Below are positions 31,798 to 42,601 of a DNA stretch of 64,000 nucleotides, one piece after another. How positions within the stretch are numbered: the first letter of the stretch is position 1; each line of letters starts with the position of its first letter. The stretch comes from Apium graveolens (lineage: Eukaryota > Streptophyta > Magnoliopsida > Apiales > Apiaceae): the NCBI RefSeq assembly GCF_009905375.1, contig NC_133647.1, forward strand, positions 2,404,735 to 2,468,734. Reading direction: 5' to 3'. The position numbers and the translations under genes were made by a program. The notes below the pieces were generated by a model that ran no database searches, had not been told where the DNA came from, and worked only from the letters and a program-made list of their open reading frames with translations.

Positions 31798-34283
31798 AAG
31801 CGTCCCCTCCAAAATCGGAAAAATAGCTAGACAAGTCGCCATAAAGTTTGAAGGGTTTAGTTTAAAATATTTTTGAGGTTCTCTAATATCAAAATAAGAG
31901 CGATTTAAGTTCAACCGACGTCCTTCTACTACATCTTCTTTAGAAAGATAGATCACAACTACGCCACTATAACCAGGTTTCTAGTAAGTGGTTTCCATGC
32001 CGCGGAATGGAAGTAGTTGATCATAATCGGACATAAAATATTTGACCATCTTCTTAGCATGATGGAGATTTGATGGTCCGCCCTTGGGCGAAGCATTACA
32101 TAAACAGTTGCCAGAAATTTATGGATTGCCCAAACATGTAGAACAATAAGTCAAGTAAGGATTGAACAATGTGTCTTTACAAGCCGCTGCTTGGGATAAT
32201 ATATTTTGAAAGAATTGCAATTCGCATACTTACTGACACTTAAAACATAGAGTCTCCCATGAAGCTCAATAACAATCAGCCTGATCTTTCGACTGTACAT
32301 CGTGGGATTGTCTTTTGATAAGATACTTGTTTACCCTGAGTATCTAACATTATAAGTCTATCTCAATATTTCATGTTCAATACTGGAGGATAAACTCCAC
32401 CAACGAGAACAATTTTGCAACTGAAAACCCCACAACCCATTGAACTAGGACCCATGAGGATAGCTTCTCGTTTAAACACTGGTCTTGAATTAACTTTCTT
32501 ATCATATAAATTGCCATATGTAATATCCAACATCTCATCAAGATTATCACCAAACTTAAACCCGGTATTTTGTTAGAATTCTATATTATTTGTTTTATCT
32601 AAAAATAAACTAATATCATAGATTGACTGAATAAATGGGGGAGAAGGTCCCCTCTACATGAGGTGACTCAATATCAGGACAACCCCACCACAACCAATTT
32701 TGACACTTAAGACAAGGGCACTTAATTTCGTCTCCTTTGGCGAAATTGGCCATTACTTTCTTCACATACAATTTGACTCCATCCCTATAATCTTTGGTAT
32801 ACTTGGGAAGATTCAACCAAGTAATATCTTCCTTAGTCATACTCCCTACTGTTCAATATTATACAATTAGCCATTGGTTCTACTTGATATAAATTAAATA
32901 TTAACTTTTTTTTAATCATTAACTCTCTTTGGTTTAGTTATATCTCTGTATATACTAACTAACTAAAGATATAATCATTACGCATGCCTAAATAAATTAA
33001 AGCTATTTTTATTCCACTAACTGCGTTTTAGCAGGGCTCACATATTTTTAACAAGCCTCACACATTCGTGTTTTGTTAAATCTCATATTATTAATATTAT
33101 AGTAGCATATCATTAGGCAACAACAGACATTCTACCATGATTTCCTGGACTATCTTAAAATCACACTAAATTTAAATTTTTAGACACTCACATACAAAAC
33201 ATACGTCTCACAGTACATACTATAATTATACAATCATTTAAATACAGATTTACGCACAAAACATCTCATATATTGTTCAACTCTCCTACCTATCAATCAT
33301 GTTATGTAAAATCTGAACTCGAGATCTTCATTGAAAAATGTAAAACAAATGACACGAAAACTAATGAGTACAAAACATCAGTTTGCAAAAAACAACTCAG
33401 TACGATTATGAACAAATATAACATGCAAATAATCAATCGAGAACACTAGTAGTTACAGATTCAGAAATCTTAAACTTCATTTCATCAATCTTAAACATAA
33501 TATAATCTATTTATGCTTTATCAAAGTTTATTTTAATAAAGCACAAATGAATTTTTTTAAGAAACCCCAATTCACATGCAATCAGAGACTTTTAAAAATA
33601 AAAATAAACAAGTCATGTACATGTTACCCCATGCAAATCAAAGCCCCAATTTAAAGAAACACAAAAACCCTAGTTCAAAGTCACATTTTAGAAGAATACC
33701 TCTAAAAAAACCCAAAGTTAGAAATTCGATTGGAGAAGAAACCCTAAGTCAGAAACTCGATTGTAGAAGAAAAAGATCTGATTGTGAACAAGAAGACCTG
33801 ATTGTAAATAAGAAGCCCAAATTGATTGTTGACCCGATTGAACTCAAACACCACCTTATTAACCTGATTGAATTCAGACACCAGCTTGAATCAGTTGAAC
33901 TCAGACACCAGCTTGGACCAAGTCAATTGTGAGAGGGGAAAAAATGTGAGAGCGAGTGAAATGTGAGAGTTTATTAGTTTTAGGATAAAAGTAATGTTTT
34001 AATAAATTTCCAACCCCGGCCCTTATCTTTTTTAATAAATTTCATTTCCCGCTTCCATGTCAATTAATTAGCCGCCAAAAATTATAGACGCTTTATTAAG
34101 ACCAACGGTAACATCATTTATAGTGTAACCGTAGATGTCTCATTTTCTCTACGGTTACACTAAATGACATGAACACTTATAATAAAAAAAGTGTAGCCAT
34201 AAATGGCTAAATTTTTTTTGAGGCATCTATAGTCACAATTTAGCTCGTTACACTGAAAAAACCCCGTTACCATAGTATTAGTG
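31798..34283 (-). mobile_element. Fragment of a CACTA transposon, copy B (carries the empty site of copia-1)
   Basis: From 32,053 this is the second copy of 1-516 plus 5,411-7,127, uninterrupted at 32,564-32,573 where copia-1 sits in copy A. Upstream, 31,798-32,052 extends the element beyond the start of the window copy. On the minus strand that part reads PGYSGVVVIYLSKEDVVEG without a match I recognise. The transposase-associated exon is at 32,616-32,840, the subterminal ACGGTTACACT repeats at about 34,100-34,250, and the terminal TAGTG at 34,279-34,283. No TNP2 transposase domain is seen. Confidence 0.7.
32616..32840 (-). CDS. CACTA transposase-associated domain exon, copy B
   Basis: 74 codons from ATG at 32,838-32,840. 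The N-terminal part is the same as in copy A (MTKEDITWLNLPKY, GDEIKCPCLKC), but here the frame runs on as QNWLWWGCPDIESPHVEG, keeping the later part of the transposase-associated domain that copy A has lost. The family precedes the TNP2-like transposase in plant CACTA elements and is thought to help bind element DNA. No transposase follows, so a functional protein is unlikely. Confidence 0.72.
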   Translation of the reverse strand: MTKEDITWLNLPKYTKDYRDGVKLYVKKVMANFAKGDEIKCPCLKCQNWLWWGCPDIESPHVEGTFSPIYSVNL

Positions 34284-37200
34284 TTTGTGCCCTAGAGACA
34301 ACACTGTGATATTTTAGTTTAAGATATTAGGATTATTAATAATTATGTTCTATCGATTATTCTTATAATTTATTAATTCTTAATTTACTGCGATATAAAT
34401 GTTAGATTAATAAATGTCCTTGGAATATGATATGCAATTCTATATCTCTAAGTACGTGACTTAGAAATGAGATTTTTTGGGTAGCAATGATGCATTACTA
34501 GATGCCGCTAATTATTTACGATTTTAAATTAGATTTAAAATTTGTTGCCAACGTAATAATAACCTATAGGGTCACACACTTTGAATGCTTGCAGGATTAT
34601 TTAATTTAAATTGGATTTAAATTATATTAAAGTAATTCGAATTATTTATATATTAATTCAGTATGACTTAATTAATTAGATAAATATTGATATCGAATTT
34701 ACTAATATTAATTATGAAATTATTTGTTAAATAATTAATTGAGACTTAATTATAATATAAATAGGATTTTTAAATTAATAATAACTCCTAATTAGTTAAG
34801 AGTTATAATTCATTTTTCGACTCTCTATATAATATCTCTTGTGTGGCTGATTTTGTATGAAAAAAGACTTTTACTAAAATCCTAGCCACCAAGAGAGAAG
34901 AGGGAGAGCGCAAAAAGAAACAAGTTTGTGCTAGTACACATCCAATCCTTGAGTTCAAGCATTCGTGTGGATAATACATCTCGATGAAGATCGAGAACCA
35001 CATGATAACATTGAACCAGAGTTGGAATAAGATTAGGATGTACATCAAAATGTTGAAAGTAATCATGTCCAAGAAACACAGGTTATTCGTAGATCTAGTA
35101 GGATTCACCATGAGCCTGGGAGAAATTATGAATTTCTTTTGACTCAAGATGATGATGTGATGGTTGCGGATAATGATAAGCCTCTCACCTATCAAGATGC
35201 TATGAACTGTTCAGACTCCAAGAGATGGCCAGAGGCCATGAAATTCGAGATGGAATCCATGTATCAAAATAAAGTACTGACTTTAGTTGATCCACTCAAA
35301 GGGGTAAAACCTATAGGGTGCAAGTGGGTTTTCAAGAAGAAAACTGACATGTATGGTAAAGTACAGACTTATAAGACGCGACTAGTGGGAAAAAGTTTTA
35401 AACAAATTCATGGTATAGACTATGATGAGACTTTTTCATCGGTTACTATGGTCAAGTCCATCATGATTTTGTTAGCAATAGTTGCTTTCTTTGACTATGA
35501 GATTTGGCAAATGGATGTCAAAACTGCTTTCTTATATGGGAGCCTTGAAGATGATGTATATGATACAACCTAATGGTTTTGTCGATCCAAAGTTTGCAAA
35601 GATAGTTTGTAAGTTGCTTCTATCTATTTATAGATTGAAGCAAGCTTTAAGGAAAATGAATATTCATTTTGATGAAATGGTCAAAGAGTTTGGCTTTATT
35701 CAAAATCAAGATGAAACATGTGTTTGCAAGAAGGTTAGTGGGAGCCATGTGACATTCCTAGTATTATATGTAGATAATATATAACAAATAAGGAATGTCA
35801 TACCTTCTCTACAGGCGGCTAAGACTTGGTTGAGAAATAGTTTCTCGATGAAAGACTTAGGCGATGCTACCTATATATTAGGGATCAAGATCTATAGAGC
35901 TAGATTAAAAAGATTAATCGACCTAGTCAGAGTTCATACATTGATAAAGTATTACATCATTTTATGATGGAAGAGACAAAGAAAGGATATGTTTCGATGT
36001 CTCATGGGATAGTGTTCTCAAAAGATAATTGCCCTCTAAATCATTAGATGATAAGGGCCGTTTGAGAAAGTTCCAGATGCGTCAGCAATTGGATCTATAA
36101 TGTGTACAATGATATGTATTTAACCTGATGTTTCGTATGCTTTGAGCATGACGATCAGATACCAGTCTAAACCAGGTGAGGGTCACTTGATAGTTTTCAA
36201 GAATATTCTTAAGTACTTAAAGAGGACTAAAGATTTATTTTTTTGTATATGGATAAGATTGGGAACTGGTTGTAAAGGGTTACTGATACTAGTTTCTGAA
36301 CCTAATTTTTGAACAAACAAGGATGATTACGAGTTTATGTCTGTTTTGTATTTTGTCTAAATATAATTGATGTTAGCTTGAATAGTTCACAGCAAGAACA
36401 TTGATGATTTTATGGAAGCCGAATATATTGATATTTTTTTTAAAATAGCCATGAAGCCTGTTTAGGCATATCCTTAGGCAATATCGCCTTATTAATAAGA
36501 TCAATGATTAAGGAGATATAAATGTAAAGTACATAGTAATGATAGTGTTGCAGACCCACTGACTAAGGCTTTGTAGCAGCAGAAGTACGATGGTCATACT
36601 AGTTCCCTGAGTATTAGATACATGGGTGATTGGCTCTAGTGCAAGTAGGAGATTGTTAGTGTTTGTGCTCTAGAGACAATACTATGATATTTTAGTTTAA
36701 GATATTAGGATTATTAATGTTTATGTTCTATCAATTATTTTATTTATAATTTATTAATTCTTAATTTACTGCGATATAAATGTTAGATTAATAAATGTCC
36801 TTGGAATATGATATGCAATTCTATATCTCTAAGTACGTGACTTAGAAATGAGATAATGAGAATAGTATCAATATTCCTAAAGGTCCCTAGTCGAGTATTA
36901 TTATTAAGGGAAAATAATAATGCATTAAGACTGGTGTGTTTGTTGACTGATGATCACATCTCATTGATCATAGGTATAGTGATACTAAAGTCAAAAACAC
37001 AGGCAGATGTATATGTACATGGTGCTGGACAGACCCAATATGATATTCTACATGTCTGTTGTGTCATAAGTAATTCTCACAGTGATAATGATGTAATGGT
37101 CCTTAGACATGAAGTCATTATATTTCTATACGAGAATTAATATACATTGATTCCATTAAAAGTTATCCTTGACCGGGTAATGATAAAAGTGGACATTGGG

Positions 37201-37371
37201 TATTATGAATCGTATGAGAAATATGAATGATCTAGATGGGATTTAACCCTCCTATTTGAGGAGTGATATTATTGGCCTCTTGTGTGAGCTAGACTATGAA
37301 ATGCGTGGCCACGCTCAAATGTTGATTTGATATTGTAGTCTACTCATTCATCAAGGACACTTGGATTAAAC
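34276..37371 (+). mobile_element. Long-LTR copia deletion derivative, copy B, cut by gap
   Basis: Second copy of 7,120-10,863 with the same internal deletion joint at GTGGATA (34,967-34,973), so the deletion predates the duplication. Its left LTR has lost about 640 bp: sequence equal to 7,318 is joined to sequence equal to about 7,961, at 34,474-34,480. The right LTR starts at 36,654 and runs into the assembly gap. Confidence 0.85.
35139..35784 (+). pseudogene. RT remnant of the long-LTR copia, copy B
   Basis: A 144-codon frame (35,139-35,573) covers the N-terminal RT: DAMNCSDSKRWPEAM, GCKWVFKKKTD, DETFSSVTMVKSIM, QMDVKTAFLYGSLEDD. A second frame continues (35,482-35,784) with MIQPNGFVDPKFAKIV and CKLLLSIYRLKQALR, ending VTFLVLYVDNI where YVDD is expected. 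The copy is better preserved than copy A because several one-base insertions are absent. Gag, protease and integrase are missing. Confidence 0.82.
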
Positions 37372-37471
37372 NNNNNNNNNNNNNNNNNNNNNNNNNNNNN
37401 NNNNNNNNNNNNNNNNNNNNNNNNNNNNNNNNNNNNNNNNNNNNNNNNNNNNNNNNNNNNNNNNNNNNNNN
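37372..37471. other. Assembly gap of 100 N
   Basis: Exactly 100 N, the usual placeholder for a gap of unknown size. The flanks correspond to 10,863 and 14,999 in block A, so about 4.1 kb present in A is unrepresented here. Confidence 1.
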
Positions 37472-39224
37472 TTACTTTCATCCTAGGGATATAAGAAATT
37501 AAAATCATTATATTTTTTTAATTGGAAATGGTTCTTTAAAAATTAGGCATATTAAATATATACATTTTAAAATAATTAGAGATAAGACACCACACGTAAA
37601 AATTTCTGATGTTCTTTACAAACCAAAACATTTGTATAGGCACGTAGAGATGACTACAGGACCAAACAAAGTGATGTTTAGTTTAATTTCCATCAAATTT
37701 AGCCTAAAAAATTACTTGCAAGGGCCTTATTAGTTAAATCTTTACTTTGATGTATATTATATATAGCATGAGATTGTGTTTGATATTCCTCGTCCTCTAG
37801 CAAGGGATATTTACTATTTTGTCCACTGCACCATTGTGCATATGAACTCCATTCCTAGATTTCCTAGTCATGGAGCCACTATAAGGTGAAATCAGCCAAT
37901 TTTTTGGTATTTTCTTCCCATAAGGAAATTTCCTTGAGATCCATATTGGCTCATGTGCTTTTCTCAGCTACACAATTTCAGTTCAACAAACTAGTAACAA
38001 AGAATATCTTGAAATTTTATCCATATATGTTTCTTTTTGGCCGTAGACAACCTCTATGGTTGGCCAAAACTAAATTTATAAGATGTCCAACCACTTAAGA
38101 AAATATTTAACATTTTGCCTAAAATGTGTAATATTTATTATGATTAATATATAGTGGTTTGATTTATATGAAAAGCAGTGAAGAATATATAACATATATT
38201 TGTTTTATCTAGATGCTACTTTTATCATTTGCTATTTCAACCTATATACTTTTCATACAGTTAGATCTAATTTTCTACTTTTATGGTAGTGATATGTATA
38301 GATTAAAATTATTATATTTGTTTTAATTGAAAATGGTTCTTAAAAAATTAGAATTATTCAAATATATACTTTTTAAAATAACATGACAATAAACAGTGTT
38401 AAAATCTGCATATTCCTATGTTTTTCAATTTGAATAAGATTTTATATAAGTAATTCACTAAATATGGTTTTGTATAACTTTTACCATGGTTTTAAGGTTG
38501 TGAAAATTTAAAAAAATAAAAATGAATGTTTTTTTAAAAAAAATTATATTTTCTAAAAGTTGCGCCCAAGACTTTAAAAAAACCCAATATAAAAGTTAGG
38601 CCCAACACCTTTAAAGGAACAAATATAAAAGTTCCCACACCATCTTCAAAAAGGACCATATATTTTATAAGTGGACCTAAAACTTGTAAGTCTAATCTTA
38701 AATTTTATCCCATCCTTTTATATAAGACTTTTAGTTGGACCACACATTTTATATTTGGGCCCAAAAACTTATATGCCTTAACCCTAAATAATATCCTATC
38801 CTACATATTATATTAATTTCTAGGTTTTATGCCCAACTAGCTATTCTTTTGATGTGGGTTAACTATAAACCATTTCCATTCTCTCATCACTATGTGTTCT
38901 CATTTCATTAGTAGCAATAGTTCCTTTCCCACTTTATTTCATTCAAATCAACTCCCACAGTCAACTAATTGTGAGTATAATTTAATCTTTTATTTCATGA
39001 TAGAGGTTAATATACTATTCTAAACAATTTTGATTTTGAATTGTTTTATTGTTGAATTGTTTCTACAATTTCCTTAGAAAGTATTGTTATTAGACTTGCT
39101 AAGTAATCTAGTATCAACCTATACACACTCAATATTATGTTCATTCTTCAAACTTTACAGAATATATTGTTATATATTACTAAATTTTCAAGTACCATAT
39201 CCAAGGTGCATTACATATCTTATA
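37472..39224. repeat. Duplicated noncoding block (copy B of 14,999-15,056 plus 19,763-21,475)
   Basis: Collinear with block A but clearly diverged, roughly 90% by eye with many indels. It passes uninterrupted through the copia-2 target at 37,521-37,526. It contains the putative BED-gene leader, with a GTGAGT donor at about 38,971. Confidence 0.72.
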
Positions 39225-39232
39225 TCTTGAAT

Positions 39233-39909
39233 TAGGGGTGTGCACGGTTCGGTTCGGTTCGGTTTTTACCAAAAACCGTTACCGAACCGTGTATGTCAGT
39301 TCGGTTCGGTTTCTAGCTATTAACCGTAACCGAACCGTTCGGAACGGTTATTTTCGGTTCGGTTAAACCGTTTATCGGTTTCAGTTTTTTTCGGTTTTTA
39401 TTTTTTTTAAAAAAATAATTATTTAATATAATACTAAGAATATTTATAGACGTTATTTAATATAAATCTAAGAAAATTAATTATTTAGTATAATGTAACA
39501 AACAAGTAGCATCGTTAAATGAGGGATTGGTATTGATGAATTAATAGAGCTATAATATGAATGACTATCGACAAGTCCAAGTGCAAGTAAATGACTATCA
39601 TAATCCATCTACAGGCCAACAACAAAAGGTTTTTAAATTTTTTATATAAATTTGGCAAGTATCATATACTCATATTTGTATAAAATAGATAAGTAAATAA
39701 ATATATAATAAATATTTTAAAATAATATTAGCGGTTCGATTTTTCGGTTCGGTTTTAAGGATAAAACCATAACCGTTACCAAACCGTCCGGTCGGTTCGG
39801 TTCGGTTACGGTTTTTTTTCGGTTTTTGTCGGTTTCGAATTTTTTCGGTGCGGTTTTTTGATTTTTCGGTTCGGTTTCGGTTTTTTCAGTTTTTGTTTGC
39901 TCACCCCTA
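39233..39909. mobile_element. Non-autonomous hAT element with 8-bp target duplication
   Basis: 677 bp between TAGGGGTG and CACCCCTA inverted ends, flanked by TCTTGAAT at 39,225-39,232 and 39,910-39,917. Block A has TCTTGAATGG once at about 21,465-21,475, the empty site. Eight-base duplications are diagnostic of hAT. Both terminal regions are packed with CGGTTCGGTT repeats. There is no transposase; an open frame at 39,717-39,989 is only the repeat read through. Confidence 0.93.
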
Positions 39910-39961
39910 TCTTGAATGGAAAGATAAATTAAACTTGATTTGATTTGGTTTGTACACGAAG

Positions 39962-40162
39962 ATGCCAACAAGGAAAATTGATGGAGCATGGATGTACGGC
40001 ACAGAGGTGTTGGTTGAGGGTAATGGAGGAAAGGTAAGATGCAATTACTGCTCCAAGGTGGTAAATAACATCACAAGGTTCAAACAACACCTAGTTATAG
40101 AAGGCACAGATGTTACCGGTTGCCCTAACATACCTTCAGAAGTGGATCATGGCCTGAATTGA
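39962..40162 (+). pseudogene. Truncated copy of the BED-finger ORF
   Basis: ATG at 39,962 and the BED finger (CNYCSKVVNNITRF, then GCPNIP) match 21,516-21,700. An internal deletion between GAAGTG repeats removes about 54 bases. A stop follows shortly after (DHGLN). The rest of the ORF is lost near 40,215, where a different repeat begins. The upstream acceptor reads ACAC instead of the ACAG of copy A, so splicing at this site would fail. Confidence 0.75.
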
Positions 40163-40215
40163 AAAGGTCAGAATCGACCGCCCCTAAAAAGGCCTACTAC
40201 TCGTTGAATCATACC

Positions 40216-40805
40216 TGACAATTTCAGTTCAACAAACTAGTAACAAAAAATATTTTGAAATTCTATCCATATATGTAAATATGCTCACTTGTGAGTATAT
40301 TTTGTTGGTAGAGTTGAAATAACACTTATATGTTTCTTTTTGGCCCTAGACAACCTCTATCTTTGGGCAAACTAAATTTATAAGATGTCCAACACTTAAG
40401 AAAATATTTAACATTTGACCCAAAACATGTAATATTTAATATTATTAATACATAGTATTTGATATGTATGAAAAGTAGTGGAGCATAACATAAACATATA
40501 TTTATTTTATCTGGGTGCTACTTTTATAATTTTCTATTTCCACCTATATAATTTTTCATACAGTTAGATCTAATTTTTCTACTTTTATAGTAGTGATATG
40601 TATAAAATAAAAAATTAGGAATATTCAAATATATACTTTTTAAAATAGCATGACAATAAACAGTGTTAAAATTTGCATATTAGTATGTTTTTTAATTTGA
40701 TTAAGATTTTATTATAAGTAATTTACCCCATATGGTTTTTTATAACAATTACCATGGTTTTAAGGTTGCGAAAAATGTAAATAAATAATAATGAATGTTG
40801 TTTTT
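40216..40805. repeat. Second internal copy of the dispersed noncoding block
   Basis: Matches 20,215-20,770 and 37,970-38,540 in order, starting ATTTCAGTTCAACAAACTAG. The unit has therefore been copied again inside block B, cutting off the BED ORF. Confidence 0.7.
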
Positions 40806-40839
40806 AAAAAAAAATACAAACAAACATACCTAGTATATC

Positions 40840-40930
40840 TGGCTTTGGTAGGGTCTGAGGAGGGTATGATGTACGCAGCCTTCCCGTCATTCATAAGAAT
40901 GAAGAGGCTGTTTCCCGAAAACCCCCCACT
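40840..40930 (+). mobile_element. SINE fragment, Au-type 3' region
   Basis: Contains GTAGGGTCTGAGGAGGGTA, then GATGTACGCAGCCTTCCC and GAGGCTGTTTCC, the conserved body sequence of the widespread plant Au/angiosperm-domain SINEs. The tRNA-related 5' part is not visible, and no target duplication is apparent. Absent at the matching point of block A (about 20,770). Confidence 0.6.
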
Positions 40931-41339
40931 TATGTGTGTGTATGTGCACAATATATAAATGTGTAAAAATTCCAAATAAAATTTTTAAATTTGATGGCAT
41001 AATTTAAACATAGATCAAGAAAAACCTTAGCCTATGGCATTATTCACATAGGACTTACATGTATCTTGTAAATTCTGAGTGCCAGGAAAATTGCTCATAA
41101 CTGCAAGAACCGTTTTCTTGTATGTAACTTCTGCCCTCAACCAAATGTTGATCCATTTTTTTCTTCTTGATATTTTCACCCATGGACAGTAAAGATGACA
41201 ACATCTCCTATGACTATGACTCGAAGAACTGTAAATCAAATACTTCCTGTGCTAAAGAGACAATACAATCGATCTACCAAAAAAATAATTAGTACCAATA
41301 ATGGATGAAACCTAGACTACAATAATTATAGAATTAATC

Positions 41340-41655
41340 ACATAAAGAATAATAAAATACGAATTAACTGACAATATATATTACTAACACCTCCAAATAC
41401 AAAATCCATCTATCCCAAAAGTTAATCAACTACTCTAATCCACCTCCTCCAAGACCTTCGATCTAACACCCGGTAACACTAAACCTTCAATTCTTCGGAC
41501 TGGGGCTGATATACATCTCCTCCTTACATGCCCAAACCAGCGCAACGTACTTTCCCTTATTTTTTTATTATAGAAACAACTCGTAGTTGCGTTCTGAAAA
41601 AATCAATCGGCAATCTATCTAACAAGGTACGACCACAAATCCAACGCAATATACT
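41340..41655 (-). pseudogene. LINE reverse transcriptase C-terminal remnant
   Basis: On the minus strand, in broken frames, it reads LRWICGRTLLDRLPID, then ALVWACKEEM-like sequence in the place of the RLRWFGHV block. Conserved-looking APVRRIEGLVLPGVRS-type residues follow near 41,510-41,460. This order is typical of the C-terminus of plant non-LTR retrotransposon ORF2. Stops and frame shifts throughout. Confidence 0.55.
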
Positions 41656-41972
41656 CAAGGCCTTTTAAAGGACCAAATATAAAAGTTGGGCGTAACCCCT
41701 TTAAAGGACCATATATTTTATAATTGGACAATATATTCTAAGACTTTTGGTTGGACCACAAATTTCATATTTGAGCCCAAAACTTGTAGCCTCAACCCTA
41801 AATTTATCATATTCTATATATTATATCAATTTCTAGGTTTTTAAGGCGCACTAGCTGTTCTTTTGATGTGGGTTAACTATAAACCCTTTCCATTGTGTCA
41901 TCACTATCTCTTCTCATTTCATTAGTAGCAATAGTTCCCTTCCCAGTTTATTTCATTCAAATCAGTTCCCAC
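41656..41972. repeat. Third copy of the BED-gene leader region
   Basis: Matches 20,845-21,196 (GGACCAAATATAAAAGTTGG, a TATA-like stretch at about 41,813, and the leader). It ends exactly at CCCACAG, where block A continues TTAACTAATTGTGAGT, and is followed at once by copia-4 gag. Confidence 0.68.
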
Positions 41973-41983
41973 AGAAATGTTAG

Positions 41984-42601
41984 ATGAAAGTCACAGAACC
42001 GTTATATGACTTCTGCATGAGATTGAATGGTTTGGTTATAAACATCAGGACGCTGGGTGAAGTAATTGGAGAGGAATACGTTGTGAAAAAATTGTTGAGG
42101 GCTGTTCCAACCAAGTTTTTACAAATAGCTTCTGCCATTGAGCAATTTGGAAACTTGGATACTATGTCTGTTGAGGAAGTGATTGGATCTCTTCGGGCTC
42201 ATGAAGAGAGATTAAAAGGGCCTGAAGAAGGAAGCGAGGGACAACAGCTGTTACTAACAGAAGAGGAGTGGCAAAAGAAAGAAAATGGTGAAGGAAAACT
42301 CCTCCTCACTCGAGAGAAATGGGTGAATAAGTCAGGAAAAAATGCAGCATTTGGTGGAAGAGACTACCGAGTGAAAGAAAACTGGATTATTCGTGACAGG
42401 AGTCAAGTAAAATGCTTCAACTGTGGGGGTTATGGACATTTTGCAGCTGAATGTCACAAGGGAGGTCGAAATAAACAAAAAGCGGAAGCAAATTTGGCAC
42501 AGCTATCAGACAATGAACCTGTGTTGTTGATGGCACTTTGTGAGAATAACACGACATATATGGTGGCTTTCACTGAGGATAGAGAAATGAAGAATGAATG
42601 A
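41984..42601 (+). pseudogene. copia-4 Gag, 5'-truncated
   Basis: 205 codons: LYDFCMRLNGLVINIRTLG, EEYVVKKLLRAVPTKF, EEVIGSLRAHEERL, LLLTEEEWQKK, and an intact zinc knuckle CFNCGGYGHFAAEC (about 42,415-42,456). Terminated by a stop at 42,599-42,601 before the protease. Confidence 0.87.

Noticed and set aside
33576..33932. 118-codon open frame rich in Lys
   Set aside because: It runs antisense through the CACTA leader and its short repeats. The same frame is broken in copy A at 6,420-6,780, and no family resemblance is seen.
39717..39989. Open frame on the minus strand over the hAT right end
   Set aside because: A read-through of CGGTTCGGTTT repeats (Glu/Thr/Lys/Asn pattern) continuing into the flank. 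Not a gene.
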